Part shown: positions 27,901-32,420 of the stretch, one piece after another
Layout of the letters: every line of letters starts with the position of its first letter
Numbering within the stretch: the stretch's first letter is position 1
Source: Aliikangiella maris
Lineage (GTDB): Bacteria; Pseudomonadota; Gammaproteobacteria; Enterobacterales; Kangiellaceae
Assembly (NCBI RefSeq): GCF_040719265.1
Contig: NZ_JBFDAH010000011.1
Coordinates: 1-64,000, forward strand
Direction: 5' to 3'
DNA: 64,000 bases
Position numbers and translations under genes: made by a program
Notes under the pieces: generated by a model
Databases searched by the model: none
What the model was told of the DNA's origin: nothing
What the model saw: only the letters and a program-made list of their open reading frames with translations

Positions 27901-29905
27901 TGAAGCGCATGGAACCGGAACCCAAATGGGAGATAGTTTAGAAGTGGCTGCGTTGACTCAGGCGTTTGGTGGATTGAACAAACAACAGCCATGGTGCGGT
28001 ATTGGCAGTGTTAAATCCAATATGGGACATGCCGAATCGGCTGCCGGTATTGCCAGCATTATTAAAGTGTTGTTGCAAATGAAGCATCGTCGATTAGTAC
28101 CAACACTAAATGCAGCGCAGGTAAATCCTGATATTGATTTTTCGGTGACGCCATTTCGATTACAAAGCGAGACACATTCTTGGCAGGGCACTGCTGATAA
28201 GCCGCGTTTTGCATTAGTAAACGGCTTTGGTGCGGGCGGGGTAAATGCTTGTGTGTTATTAAAAGCGGATGATGCATCATCAGTGTCCGATGTAAAAAAA
28301 CTAAGTGCTGAAACATCTGATGGTGTTGCACAGCGGCCAAATAACATTTTTCCATTATCAGCAAAAAGTCTTGTTCAGCTCAAACAACGCGCTAATCAGT
28401 TAATGGGTTTTATAAAAGCAAACAATCCGGATGAGCTTGATAATATCGCTTACACCTTACAAGTAGGGCGAGAACCCATGAGTGAGCGTTTAGCGATTAT
28501 TGCTAACAGTGCCGCTGAATTGATAGAAGGCTTGCAAAACTTTGTGAATAACAAGCTTTTAATAGAGGCGTCGCTCACAAAGTACACCGAAATTAATTTA
28601 GGTAAACCCATTTGTTTTGTTGCTGAAAACCGACGAAATAAGCGAACTATCATAGATGATTATGCTGGTTTAGTGGTGACTGAATGTGCGCGAATGTGGA
28701 CTGACGGAGTGCTCATAGACTGGACTAAATGGCAGGCCGATTTTTTGGGGCGGCAATATTTTCAAAAGCTTGCTTTGCCTGTTTATCCTTTTGCGAAACA
28801 GCGGTGTTGGATTGAACTGGTTGCTTCTGACTTGATTGAGATGGACTTGCTTAAAACGGACTCGCTTGGAACAGAATCAATAAAGTCCAAGCTCGCTAAA
28901 TATAACAATAGTCAACCACAACAATTACACCCATTGATTGCTCAAAATACCTCAACTTTAGAGAGCATCTGTTTTACCAGCCATTTGTCGGCACATGAAT
29001 ATTACGCACGAGAACATCATGTAAATGGTCAATCCGTTTTTCCTGGCGCGGGCTTTCTAGAAATGGCTTGTGTTGCAGGAAGTCTGGCTGCACAAAAAAC
29101 GGTGGTTCAGATAAGTGATATTGTCTGGATAAATCCTTATATTTTTGATGATGAGTCTGCCGCGATATCAAACTTAAACTTTCCAATTTCAAATGAGGTT
29201 GCTCAATTAAGCTGCTCATCTCATTCCAACTGTTTATCAAATATCAATTCTACCAAGCCATTACATACTCGTCTTAAGTCAATCGGTCAGGCTACCGAGT
29301 TTGATATTATTTCACATAATGCACTGGGTGAGGTGGTGGTTCATGCCGAAGGTCGTTTATCATTTTTAGATGCAATTGATAGCGCAACTTTGGCGACTAA
29401 TCGCCCGCTACAGACAATGCGTGATAGCGCTGAAGTTGAACTGAATAAGACTCAGGTTTATCAACAGCTACAAGATTTGAGTCTGAATTATGGTGAATCT
29501 TTTCAAACGATCGTGTCGCTATCATTAACTCATGATTACTCATTATCGCGTCTCTCATTAAGTGATGCTGTGCTGAGTGAGTTTGCCGATTACCTGTTGC
29601 ATCCAGCAATTATTGATGGTGCATTTCAAACGGTTGTAGGTTTTGTGAAGCAGCAATCATTATCGACACCATTTTTACCTTTCGCACTAGATAGTTTGAC
29701 AATTTTAAATGCCTTGCCGACTGAAGTTTATGTGTTGGTAGAAGCTGTGGCGTCACCAAAAATGCCCGCGGATATGAAGAAGTTTAATATCAGTATCTGT
29801 AATTTAAATGGTGAGATTGTCATTAAAATGGAGGGCTTTTATGTTAAGGCTTTTGTCAGTGCTTCAAGCGCGACTCATGAGTCGCCGGTCATATCGGCTT
29901 TATGA
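12917..29905 (+). CDS. trans-AT polyketide synthase PKS-2
   Basis: A 5662-residue AT-less polyketide synthase. ATG 12917 is preceded by GAGG at 12907-12910. Domain order by residue: unassigned N-terminus 1-235, class I methyltransferase-like 240-390, KS0 462-885, DH 1103-1412, ACP about 1440-1520, KS 1610-2023, DH 2259-2547, KR 2816-3028, ACP 3137-3215, KS 3281-3725, KR 4238-4428, ACP 4527-4608, KS 4684-5115, DH 5335-5658. Each KS is followed by the usual LPxYPFA-type linker. There is no thioesterase, and the protein stops at the end of the last DH without an ACP, which leaves that module incomplete. Extender units and enoyl reduction must be supplied by the trans AT and ER encoded downstream. 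Confidence 0.97.
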   Translation: MENRKASLQLIKNWVANNRQLETKNNVQPKTVSQPTQSTAQAHSVKQQLLARHHSVAVNDSIELLGESLVGVLNAYNNSNFYGADWCVEIALVNDNSPSLKSTMLFVFAIDNHIAFALDEPSHESLVHNTSSLTMSVDDLCALINLQADLIYIMIKNKGIDKDKSAKPMALIRPFSDLLFGAFNLFHLTDDFNHSLIEQVYTSGRVANLSGAERFVFPWAISSDIGCKLYQIIVENQCQRSLEIGLAFGLSALFICQAHHVKGGGEHTAVDPCQSVEFESIGIDQVNKAGLSQYFNLLEAKDYDILPELVKQQQKYDFIFIDGLHMHDYVVIDYFYSDLLLEVGGIMAFDDCHAPGVSSAVAYLEENRNYRLLENDTGQRLRVYQKMAEDDRTITKPNHHVDYVQKYYQFAGEAELRESQQHLSVASIDKLHSQTTDGKLRQATIQKQQQKQDTKPHQLQDERIAIIGIDGNFPGERTLEQFWQAIIDEQPLYQNYNADFLVKRDKDNKAVDNRSPMMTSGLLEDAYGFDPEFFNISYAEAQLMDPQLRHLLMSAYHALEDAGLTRDYLRTKNVGVFIGAEGSDYNDFNRESALVEDYILNHAGATLANRLSYYFDFDGPSEIINTMCSSGAYCIYRAMQLLHQGSIDIALVGGVKINFSAETYQALNRLNITTEQSNCYSFHEDSKGYIRSEGVVTLVLTRADKVQRERHVVYGHIKSSAITYNGKDGQSMFSPSKKGQKAAMLACYNNAGVTIEDVLCIEAQGMGNEISDFVEFNSVSELVAQTGNAIQQPVISTLKPILGHMECVSALAAIAKIILSFKTRTLYRIPSLEQSTINPRLGAEQAYCQLLTENRLITETKPMLIGLNSFGASGSNVHLLLEEDIPYPDSLPNEVNEAEQFISIAPSEKTIAAGMLPKQWLMISAQSEASLLAYINRLVHYIEQFAELIDLSELCRINLLAKEVYDCRLVIRIDAASHQKQVEQLKLLLQQSITHEADLSINDTSGLSREDLGIWSNIDDKYHYFLQAKNHQRLVQDADGKNIQDWLNGESVNGESVNGESVSWPVSLEQAQPRKNWRMPLYVFDKQDFKPNFSTFKPVILPVTEWFEQQAAAQIYPIDPAVFYINDHQVFDKKYFPAVGYFEFVCRTLQQADKYFAQPNRLHFTDVVWLAPLVITETTNIRVELMVMSDTTNISNKPKISLFNWPEGCVVEQHQYQFTIYHAATDEDRSTELCLCRGEVLVSALIEQSGLPDAAIGLPQIENLLMQSQSWQALDCHELYQLFESLNIYYGPAHRGLIDIVQHQNQLRATVKLPASIDSSLTQFLIHPGLLDCAIQSCAAFWLAQGNRLTQIELPFSVDRVTWFAPLTATIHILVKTQQTYQVDSAIKKYDFIITNEFFQLLLEIDGLATRAMHAPSPDRVSKSEISASKVSSKPVVEKQLMQAALKYFHQQIANTLKMPLQKVSLTKNFMLLGLDSILVTQLTEKLRQQFSGITSTLFFEVSNIQMLAEYFVKHYAPQLNDLLMPIANDVQVPRQWFDSSAKLVGAGVTSHEKNKNHTAKNPQLQADSYSQADSHSQTTPNTMVGDGVESDLNQIGKEQPKNNFSVFDVAVIGMHGRFPGANNLQIFWQNLLDGKNAVTEIPAERWNWQDFYADKPGVKGKSYSRWGGFLSDIDKFDPLFFQISPLEAEKMDPQERIFIECCYHAIEQAGYTPGNLAQSNKVGLFAGVMNSGYNAEPDHFSIANRTSFLFDLKGPSIAIDTACASSLTAVHLALQSLYQGDCLVALAGGVNTIVDPIHYVRLSEMSAMSRGQRCQPFGAAADGMIDAEGVGVVVLKPLQQAEVDKDVIHAVIKSSAVNASGKTNGYTVPSPQAQAQVITKALNDARLSVDDIDYIEAHGTGTPLGDPIEIAALNQVFANRSPQIAQCRIGSVKSNIGHCESAAGMAGLLKVILQLKNRQLVASLYATEANPEIDFSKTPFQVNHQLTAWHKAKVQPQPSALCAGISSFGMGGANAHVIVAEYIAASSELGVEQETVNGTKAEKIITDEINHKNQLTEMYGTAKINKVFIIPLSAQRKQPLIEKIQALFNELNTVISSKQSHHLQQEYLEKLAFTLQTGREAMDWRYCVVVTDLHELRENLRSGLQQSEDGNDKYLFSNLDDSIEDSHYSANNNEAVKPVSLNSNVEHTIETLIAQQQWSTIANIWLQGEDVDWYLLYSEDKPARLSLPLYPFARERYWKDCVKPSPLQTAQPSLQHALIHPLLHINQASFYQQHYLTELAVTHELIAQHQVMLTDQLSSVIPGVIYIEMLWAAMGHAFEMTQSSLQGVINNIHWPTPCVVTKRCQIRTGLKLTGDKEVEFTFVEKQKAGEMLVCQGEAIIALQDKPSSINWNQLVEQLKQRSASFVTLNPQAIYDYFRAAGIYYGQRFQNIKAVWVSEHEALVELQSPHNNLALSQSLSFEPGLLDSVLHSCVVLSDNFVSRHYQLAVPYAIDSIQLIAPLTQQINARIRKAAKVSGDSNIVKFDIDVFDFSGNLIMSFVGVTFKATKQNNLSADNRLEGLRNDVPLDTVDSVETKLATLQDIKCLTLNPIWKSQSTDSLPLDTRSINRRSLNSLSINSHSTDKWSKEEFHSKTTQVPDVSKTSVYAVVATAIDRWDEIEAQLKHVNLCSSYKIPNQSATTATQTYELAVVSNYQTVSLWLFEHIKTELIRAQNQAQLIQILIQTDTEDSIWLGLQGLIRSVMHESPACRCQLIVIPPDITADRVQEILTREAQSTDYLISYHKQSRRYLDWQVEFLKHECIDVLRSDNRYLFQDDGTYLITGGLGGLGVTFAKEILTQTRQAKIILTGRAALDDTKQALIQSLQENDVLSEQSYHVANNKMANSNALMAPSNNFSRVTYVALDVTDAVAVNQLLQKHADQLKGIIHCAGMVKDNFILNKSSEEFQTVLAPKVEGSINLDAASQNISLDFFMLFSSLASVAGNIGQVDYACANGFMDYFAQARELLVSQRKRSGKTLVINWPYWQDGGMQLDKATIDLMAQSTGITPMLTMTGLQVFYQACQSRLNRIAVANGQINKMLAFIRGNKSQVESVHTMTNNTTANHQQSALSGSKLLKDTKPQTVLVAAEADDKQRLTWAESYLIELFATELKLSDEQINPHASFEKYGMDSIIALNLTNRMENDFGALSKTLFFEYLSIRALANYLATHFSQQLAEMNAVNLPRLNTPTATSSPIPQRRAAENQAQSYKMSFQDASLIDRRQYQKNNLNEHDIDDAKINVNTDVAIIGVAGRYPQAATLDEFWVNLTNAKDCITEVPKERWSLSLLFDAEKNKPGKIYTRWGGFLDDIDKFEPLFFNISPREAELMDPQERLFLQVVWQAFEDAAYSKSLLSDYRVGVYVGAMWGQYELIGADKIYQGEGVAAGSSFASIANRVSYFFNFNGPSIALDSMCSSSLTAIHLACEAIVHGQIDMAVAGGVNLSIHPSKYLTLSQGNFAATDGRCRSFGEGGDGYVPGEGIGVVILKNSQQAIADGDKIEALIKSSAVNHGGKTHGYTVPNPNAQAEVIKQAITQSGVDATQINYVETHGTGTALGDPVEISGLQNAFEQVLLNSNETDASRQYSDNQNLMKRNFKHASIAIGSVKSNIGHLESAAGIAALTKVLLQMRNRRLVPSLHAEPLNQHINWQQSGFYVNTQLQPWQAVNGQPLTAGISSFGAGGANAHLIVQEYVDQTQPVALQQAHLIVLSAKNLSALHRRVEQLADFLVSCLSSSSSSSSESPNISSQHFSLRKQISLTEIAYTLQVGRTALNERLAIVCDSIDELHHQLSVWQNTVGKNTQSMSETLLNESQRADLVQQKIISGNVKQQASVSQLLLDGEAGETYLQQLLEQQSLVPLAQLWVAGVQWEWRKLYQQRPKRIALPTYPFAGEHYWVKPINSDTHQSALSTEREKANTLLLTPAWVDKALTPYNWQMQLLPSSVLVFAARRADAMAIKQQISHLPIAKKVIVVSIDQQLEHNPALIQVDESDNRTNLHFQINPADTDAWSLLFTQLKQQDAFPEYWVTYFTDMVDKNVSAIEKDKSEQETLADYSVFEQALALVKGSSISMANEAVNWLNLMQNNIEGLANRALNGFFQSVKAENPQFKITSILFDNPSERLHENWLSVDWLTEFLENKYANEVQPFAQVGYLSYTNDLSQKDSCNQSSSGQRQVKTLRAMSEQTGSKPGELKQFASKSCVFKHNGVYLIVGGLKGIGLIVSEYLAKSYQANLIIIGRTELDEQLRQSLQTLKQHAQSVDYYALDVTCGSAVERLITRSLQKKSTIHGIIHCAGVIDDALVGHKNPQTSNAVLDCKIRGIRCLDKASSAIPLDFMVCFSSIAAVFGNQGQTDYAYANSYLDQFMAERQQRVANGNASGISLSINWPLWHAGGMQVSENVQQLIQQKTGLMPLPTAIALDAFASALRVAAQNSLSQIMVLYGQEQTIQQRLLNPVSTTPDLSVNKSQRLDNEIRTTTIKAATSGAVTTKTPTNKALRDELINFLKIQLGELIKLAIDEIDAEEKLSQYGTDSVMISQLNTQLVRDFGELPNTLFYENETIAALADYLLKNNRQTVSEFFSHAENQRADYQARSQRQDLQQQDSQQQDSQQQDWPQKTQQKISQHQAEQPVNIERESRQPDRLLTEPKDSSLTEIAIVGVHGRFPGSTELKQFWKNLLSGKNLTNEVPAERWDCQRYFDADPELASEGKIYCRWGGFLTHIDQFDYPFFNISQSEANMMDPQERLFMQSVWHAIEDAGYSPETLKQWYPKEKSANVGVFVGVTSNTYHLLAAQQWERENLIASSAMPWSIANRISYFFDFKGPSLPIDTACSSSLVALDFACRSLASGECQMAIVGGVNLYLHPLKYQAFCRNKMVSTTGRNCSFGAGDDGFVPAEGVGSLVLLPRASADKHGDQIYALIAASQVDHAGRSNGYSAPNPTAQANLIRKTLQSAQVSPQQISYVEAHGTGTQMGDSLEVAALTQAFGGLNKQQPWCGIGSVKSNMGHAESAAGIASIIKVLLQMKHRRLVPTLNAAQVNPDIDFSVTPFRLQSETHSWQGTADKPRFALVNGFGAGGVNACVLLKADDASSVSDVKKLSAETSDGVAQRPNNIFPLSAKSLVQLKQRANQLMGFIKANNPDELDNIAYTLQVGREPMSERLAIIANSAAELIEGLQNFVNNKLLIEASLTKYTEINLGKPICFVAENRRNKRTIIDDYAGLVVTECARMWTDGVLIDWTKWQADFLGRQYFQKLALPVYPFAKQRCWIELVASDLIEMDLLKTDSLGTESIKSKLAKYNNSQPQQLHPLIAQNTSTLESICFTSHLSAHEYYAREHHVNGQSVFPGAGFLEMACVAGSLAAQKTVVQISDIVWINPYIFDDESAAISNLNFPISNEVAQLSCSSHSNCLSNINSTKPLHTRLKSIGQATEFDIISHNALGEVVVHAEGRLSFLDAIDSATLATNRPLQTMRDSAEVELNKTQVYQQLQDLSLNYGESFQTIVSLSLTHDYSLSRLSLSDAVLSEFADYLLHPAIIDGAFQTVVGFVKQQSLSTPFLPFALDSLTILNALPTEVYVLVEAVASPKMPADMKKFNISICNLNGEIVIKMEGFYVKAFVSASSATHESPVISAL
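13634..14080 (+). other. methyltransferase-like domain (OMT type) of PKS-2
   Basis: Residues about 240-390 resemble class I SAM methyltransferases of the Methyltransf_24 type. The glycine-rich loop LEIGLAFGLS begins with Glu243, an acidic residue follows in TAVDP, DFIFIDG contains the strand-4 Asp (Asp317), and MAFDDCHAPGV follows. This differs from the C-methyltransferase domains that normally sit after a KS, so O-methylation of a carrier-bound hydroxyl is the better guess. It is placed before a non-elongating KS at the start of a protein, which is unusual. The preceding 235 residues are unrecognised. Confidence 0.7.
14299..17475 (+). other. PKS-2 module KS0-DH-ACP (second half of dehydrating bimodule)
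   Basis: The KS keeps its Cys (residue 628, in TMCSSG) and the last His (804), but the first catalytic His is Gln764 (EAQGMGN instead of EAHGTGT), so it should transfer but not elongate. The DH has His1128 in DHQVFDKKYFP; Gly of HxxxGxxxxP is Asp, and DCAIQ is intact. The ACP serine is residue 1477. KS-KR-ACP followed by KS0-DH-ACP is the established dehydrating bimodule architecture. The KS-DH linker contains three exact NGESV repeats. Confidence 0.87.
17744..22560 (+). other. PKS-2 module KS-DH-KR-ACP
   Basis: Elongating KS with Cys1764 in DTACASS, EAHGTGT and NIGH. The DH keeps the His and the DSVLH motif, but the first motif is stretched: about a dozen residues separate His from Pro instead of eight, and the Gly is missing, so its activity is uncertain. 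The KR is canonical (GGLGGLG; SSLASVAGNIGQVDYACAN) with the B-type Asp. The ACP serine is residue 3170. The expected product is an alkene if the DH works, otherwise a beta-hydroxyl. Confidence 0.85.
22757..26740 (+). other. PKS-2 module KS-KR-ACP
   Basis: The KS has Cys3450 in DSMCSSS, ETHGTGT and NIGH, so it is elongating. No DH lies between KS and KR, only a long linker and the KR structural half. The KR has GGLKGIG and an intact Ser/Tyr/Asn set (SSIAAVFGNQGQTDYAYAN) plus an IDD motif of B-type KRs. The ACP serine is residue 4565. The expected product is a beta-hydroxyl. An eight-serine run encoded by alternating TCA/TCG codons lies in the linker at 24218-24241. Confidence 0.88.
26966..29905 (+). 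other. PKS-2 C-terminal incomplete module KS-DH
   Basis: Elongating KS with Cys4863 in DTACSSS, EAHGTGT and NMGH, then a DH with a perfect HxxxGxxxxP (HHVNGQSVFP) and DGAFQ. The reading frame ends immediately after the DH. There is no KR or ACP here, and neither appears in the next genes. The rest of the module must be on another PKS, most likely left of the window. Four 15-bp Gln/Asp repeats (26795-26854) lie just before the KS. Confidence 0.85.
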
Positions 29906-29918
29906 TTTTTTTATGGTG

Positions 29919-29970
29919 AGTCATAAGTCATAAGTCATAAGTCATAAGTCATAAGTCATAAGTCATAAGT
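29919..29970. repeat. 7-bp tandem repeat, seven copies
   Basis: Seven perfect copies of AGTCATA followed by AGT, starting 14 nt after the PKS-2 stop codon. Because the unit is 7 bp and contains TAA across its junction, it places stops in all forward frames. It forms most of the gap before the enoylreductase gene, so copy number would change the spacing upstream of that gene. Confidence 0.97.
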
Positions 29971-30002
29971 GGTTCGTTAAAATAAATTGAAAAGTGAACA
30001 TT

Positions 30003-31472
30003 ATGGAAACCTCTGTTGAAAAAAAATTAGTTCTTGAGCCGGGGCTTGTTGAAAAAAGTGCCCAAGTTAACGCGTTGGTTAATGACAGCGTCGCCGGGCA
30101 AAATACTGTTGGAGGTCTTTCACCTGAAAAATTTGGTGCACCGAGTTTTCGTCATCGCTACCAAATTAAATATGCTTATTTAACAGGGGCAATGTATCGA
30201 GGCATTGCATCAAAGGCGTTGGTTGTTGCGGTTGCTAAAGCGGGCTTTTTAGGTTTTTTAGGTACTGGCGGAATGAGTCTTGCGGAAATAGAAGAGAATA
30301 TTGTTGCCATCCAACAAGCATTAAATCATGGAGCTTTTGCGTTTGGTATGAATTTATTGGCGAATATTCATCGGCCCGAACAAGAAATGCAAACCGTTGA
30401 GTTGTATTTAAAAAAGGACATTCAGGTGATTGAAGCGGCCTCATTTACTCAAGTTACTCCTGCGCTGGTCTATTATCGACTTGCAGGAGTAGCACAAGAT
30501 GAAGACGGAACGATTATCTGTAAAAATAAAATTATAGGTAAGCTTTCGCGTCCAGAGGTGGCGAGCGCATTTTTAAGTCCGCCTCCGCCGAGTATCGTTA
30601 ATCAGCTTTTGCGGGAGAATAAAATTACGGCTGAACAGGCTCGGTTAGCTGAGCAAATTTTGGTTTGTGATGATATTTGTGTAGAAGCCGATTCTGGTGG
30701 CCATACCGATCAGGGAATTGCCAGCGTTCTTTTATCGGCTATGTTAAGACTGCGCGATGAAGTTTATCAAAAATATACTTGTAACCAACCAATACATATC
30801 GGGCTGGCGGGGGGCATAGGTGCGCCACCTGCGGTGGTTGCCGCCTTTATGATGGGTGCTGATTTTATTTTGACGGGTTCTATCAACCAATGCACTGTTG
30901 AATCGGGGGCTAATTCTGTGGTGAAGTCTATGCTACAGGAAATTAATGTACAAGATACCGATTATGCGCCTGCTGGTGATATGTTTGAAATTGGTGCAAA
31001 AGTACAGGTGTTGAAGAAAGGTGTATTGTTTCCCAGTCGGGCTAATAAGTTGGTGTCGCTTTATCATCAATACGGTCAGTGGGAGAATGTTCCACTTAAA
31101 ATGCAACAGCAAATTGAACAAAAATACTTTCAGAAAACCTTTGAACAGGTGTGGCAGCAAGTCAAAGCGTATCGAGTTAAGAAAAATCAACAAGCCAGCA
31201 TCAGTAAAGCTGAAAACAACCCAAAGTACAAAATGGCGCTGGTTATTAAATGGTATTTCGCCTACAGCAATATTTTGGCATTTAATGGCGACCTGCAAAA
31301 TCAGGTTGATTTTCAAGTGCATACTGGACCCGCATTAGGGGCATTTAATCAGTGGGTTAAAGGTACCGCCCTGGAAAGCTGGCAAAATCGTCATGTCGGA
31401 GAAATTGGAGAACTACTGATGCAGGCATCAGCCGATTTGGCCAGTGCACAAATAAAAAAGTTACTCGATTAA
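30003..31472 (+). CDS. trans-acting enoylreductase, PfaD/PksE type
   Basis: FMN-dependent enoylreductase of the PfaD family (2-nitropropane dioxygenase-like TIM barrel), which saturates double bonds on ACP-bound intermediates in trans-AT systems. Family features are FGAPSFRHRYQIKYAYLTGAMYRG near the N-terminus, the GFLGFLGTGGM segment, EADSGGHTDQG mid-protein and the GGIGAPPAVVAAFMMGADFILTGSINQ FMN-binding region. Here it is a separate protein rather than fused to an AT as in some Bacillus clusters. I prefer ATG 30003, which follows AAGTGAA; an in-frame GTG at 29994 is the alternative. It opens the accessory block after PKS-2. Neither PKS here has its own ER, so any saturated unit in the product needs this enzyme. 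Confidence 0.95.
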   Translation: METSVEKKLVLEPGLVEKSAQVNALVNDSVAGQNTVGGLSPEKFGAPSFRHRYQIKYAYLTGAMYRGIASKALVVAVAKAGFLGFLGTGGMSLAEIEENIVAIQQALNHGAFAFGMNLLANIHRPEQEMQTVELYLKKDIQVIEAASFTQVTPALVYYRLAGVAQDEDGTIICKNKIIGKLSRPEVASAFLSPPPPSIVNQLLRENKITAEQARLAEQILVCDDICVEADSGGHTDQGIASVLLSAMLRLRDEVYQKYTCNQPIHIGLAGGIGAPPAVVAAFMMGADFILTGSINQCTVESGANSVVKSMLQEINVQDTDYAPAGDMFEIGAKVQVLKKGVLFPSRANKLVSLYHQYGQWENVPLKMQQQIEQKYFQKTFEQVWQQVKAYRVKKNQQASISKAENNPKYKMALVIKWYFAYSNILAFNGDLQNQVDFQVHTGPALGAFNQWVKGTALESWQNRHVGEIGELLMQASADLASAQIKKLLD

Positions 31473-31556
31473 TTACTTAATAAATCTTTTAATGGTTTGT
31501 GGTTTATCCTCCGCAATCTTACATCATCAGTTAAAAAATAGCCTAACAAGTATAAA

Positions 31557-32378
31557 ATGAATTTTAATCAAGCCAATTTACCATTTGTCATTAATCCCGA
31601 TGTGAATGCTCAAGTTGTCGTTATTCGTGTCTGTTATCAATGGATGATTAATTACAATTATTTAATCATCGATCCACAAACCCGTGCTGCGGTTATTGTT
31701 GATCCGGCCTGGGAGTTCGATAAGTTAAATGCCACTATCGCACAACATCAAGTAACATTGCGTGGTGTTTTATTAACTCACTCACATGCTGATCATATCC
31801 ATCTGGCTGATCGAATTGCTAAAACTTATGCGTGTCCGGTTTGGATGTCACAGATTGAAATTGAACACTCACAGTTTGATTGTCATAACTTGCAAGCGCT
31901 AGAGCTACCATTAACGCACAATAACGGTGAAGCCTTATCTGTAGAAAATTTAGGTTCAGAAAATTTAAATTCAGAAAAGTTAAATTCGAATGCGTCAGCA
32001 CCAACCCTGCTCAATCCATTCACTATCGAAGGGTTGACGATTTATCCTGTATTAACGCCGGGTCATACCCCGGGGTGCATTTGTTATTGGATCAATGGCC
32101 ATTTGTTTACCGGTGATGTGTTGTTTGCTGAGGGCTGCGGTTTATGTCGCAACGAAGCGGCGGCATTTCAAATGTACGACAGTCTGGCTTACTTAAAGCA
32201 ACAGTTAACCCCGCAAACGCGAATTTTTCCAGGGCATTCTTATGGACGTGAGCCCGGTCAGTTATTCGCTAATGTGCTACGCGAAAATATGTATTTACAG
32301 TTTAAAACCAAAGCATCTTTCAGTGCGTTTCGGTTACGCAAAAATCAGAGTAAAGCCAGATTGTTTGGCTTTAGTTAA
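31557..32378 (+). CDS. pksB: metallo-beta-lactamase-fold hydrolase (PksB/BaeB-like)
   Basis: Zinc hydrolase of the glyoxalase II/MBL fold. The metal motif THSHADH lies near residues 75-81, TPGHTPG and FTGDVLF follow, and a late FPGHSYG supplies the last His. Homologues beside trans-AT PKS genes are thought to hydrolyse acyl thioesters, either clearing stalled chains or releasing small acyl groups. Between the metal motifs is an insertion made of three near-identical 15-nt units (31944-31988) encoding Glu-Asn-Leu-Asn-Ser-like repeats, which looks like a recent in-frame expansion in a surface loop. The gene sits between the ER and HCS genes in the same orientation. The exact substrate is not readable from sequence. 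Confidence 0.88.
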   Translation: MNFNQANLPFVINPDVNAQVVVIRVCYQWMINYNYLIIDPQTRAAVIVDPAWEFDKLNATIAQHQVTLRGVLLTHSHADHIHLADRIAKTYACPVWMSQIEIEHSQFDCHNLQALELPLTHNNGEALSVENLGSENLNSEKLNSNASAPTLLNPFTIEGLTIYPVLTPGHTPGCICYWINGHLFTGDVLFAEGCGLCRNEAAAFQMYDSLAYLKQQLTPQTRIFPGHSYGREPGQLFANVLRENMYLQFKTKASFSAFRLRKNQSKARLFGFS

Positions 32379-32420
32379 AACCGAATAATTTTAGCAATTA
32401 ATAATAATCAGGAAAAAAGT

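Noticed and set aside
27958..28364. Two long minus-strand frames of 129 and 100 codons inside PKS-2
   Set aside because: They are antisense shadows of a KS domain with clear catalytic motifs in the forward frame.
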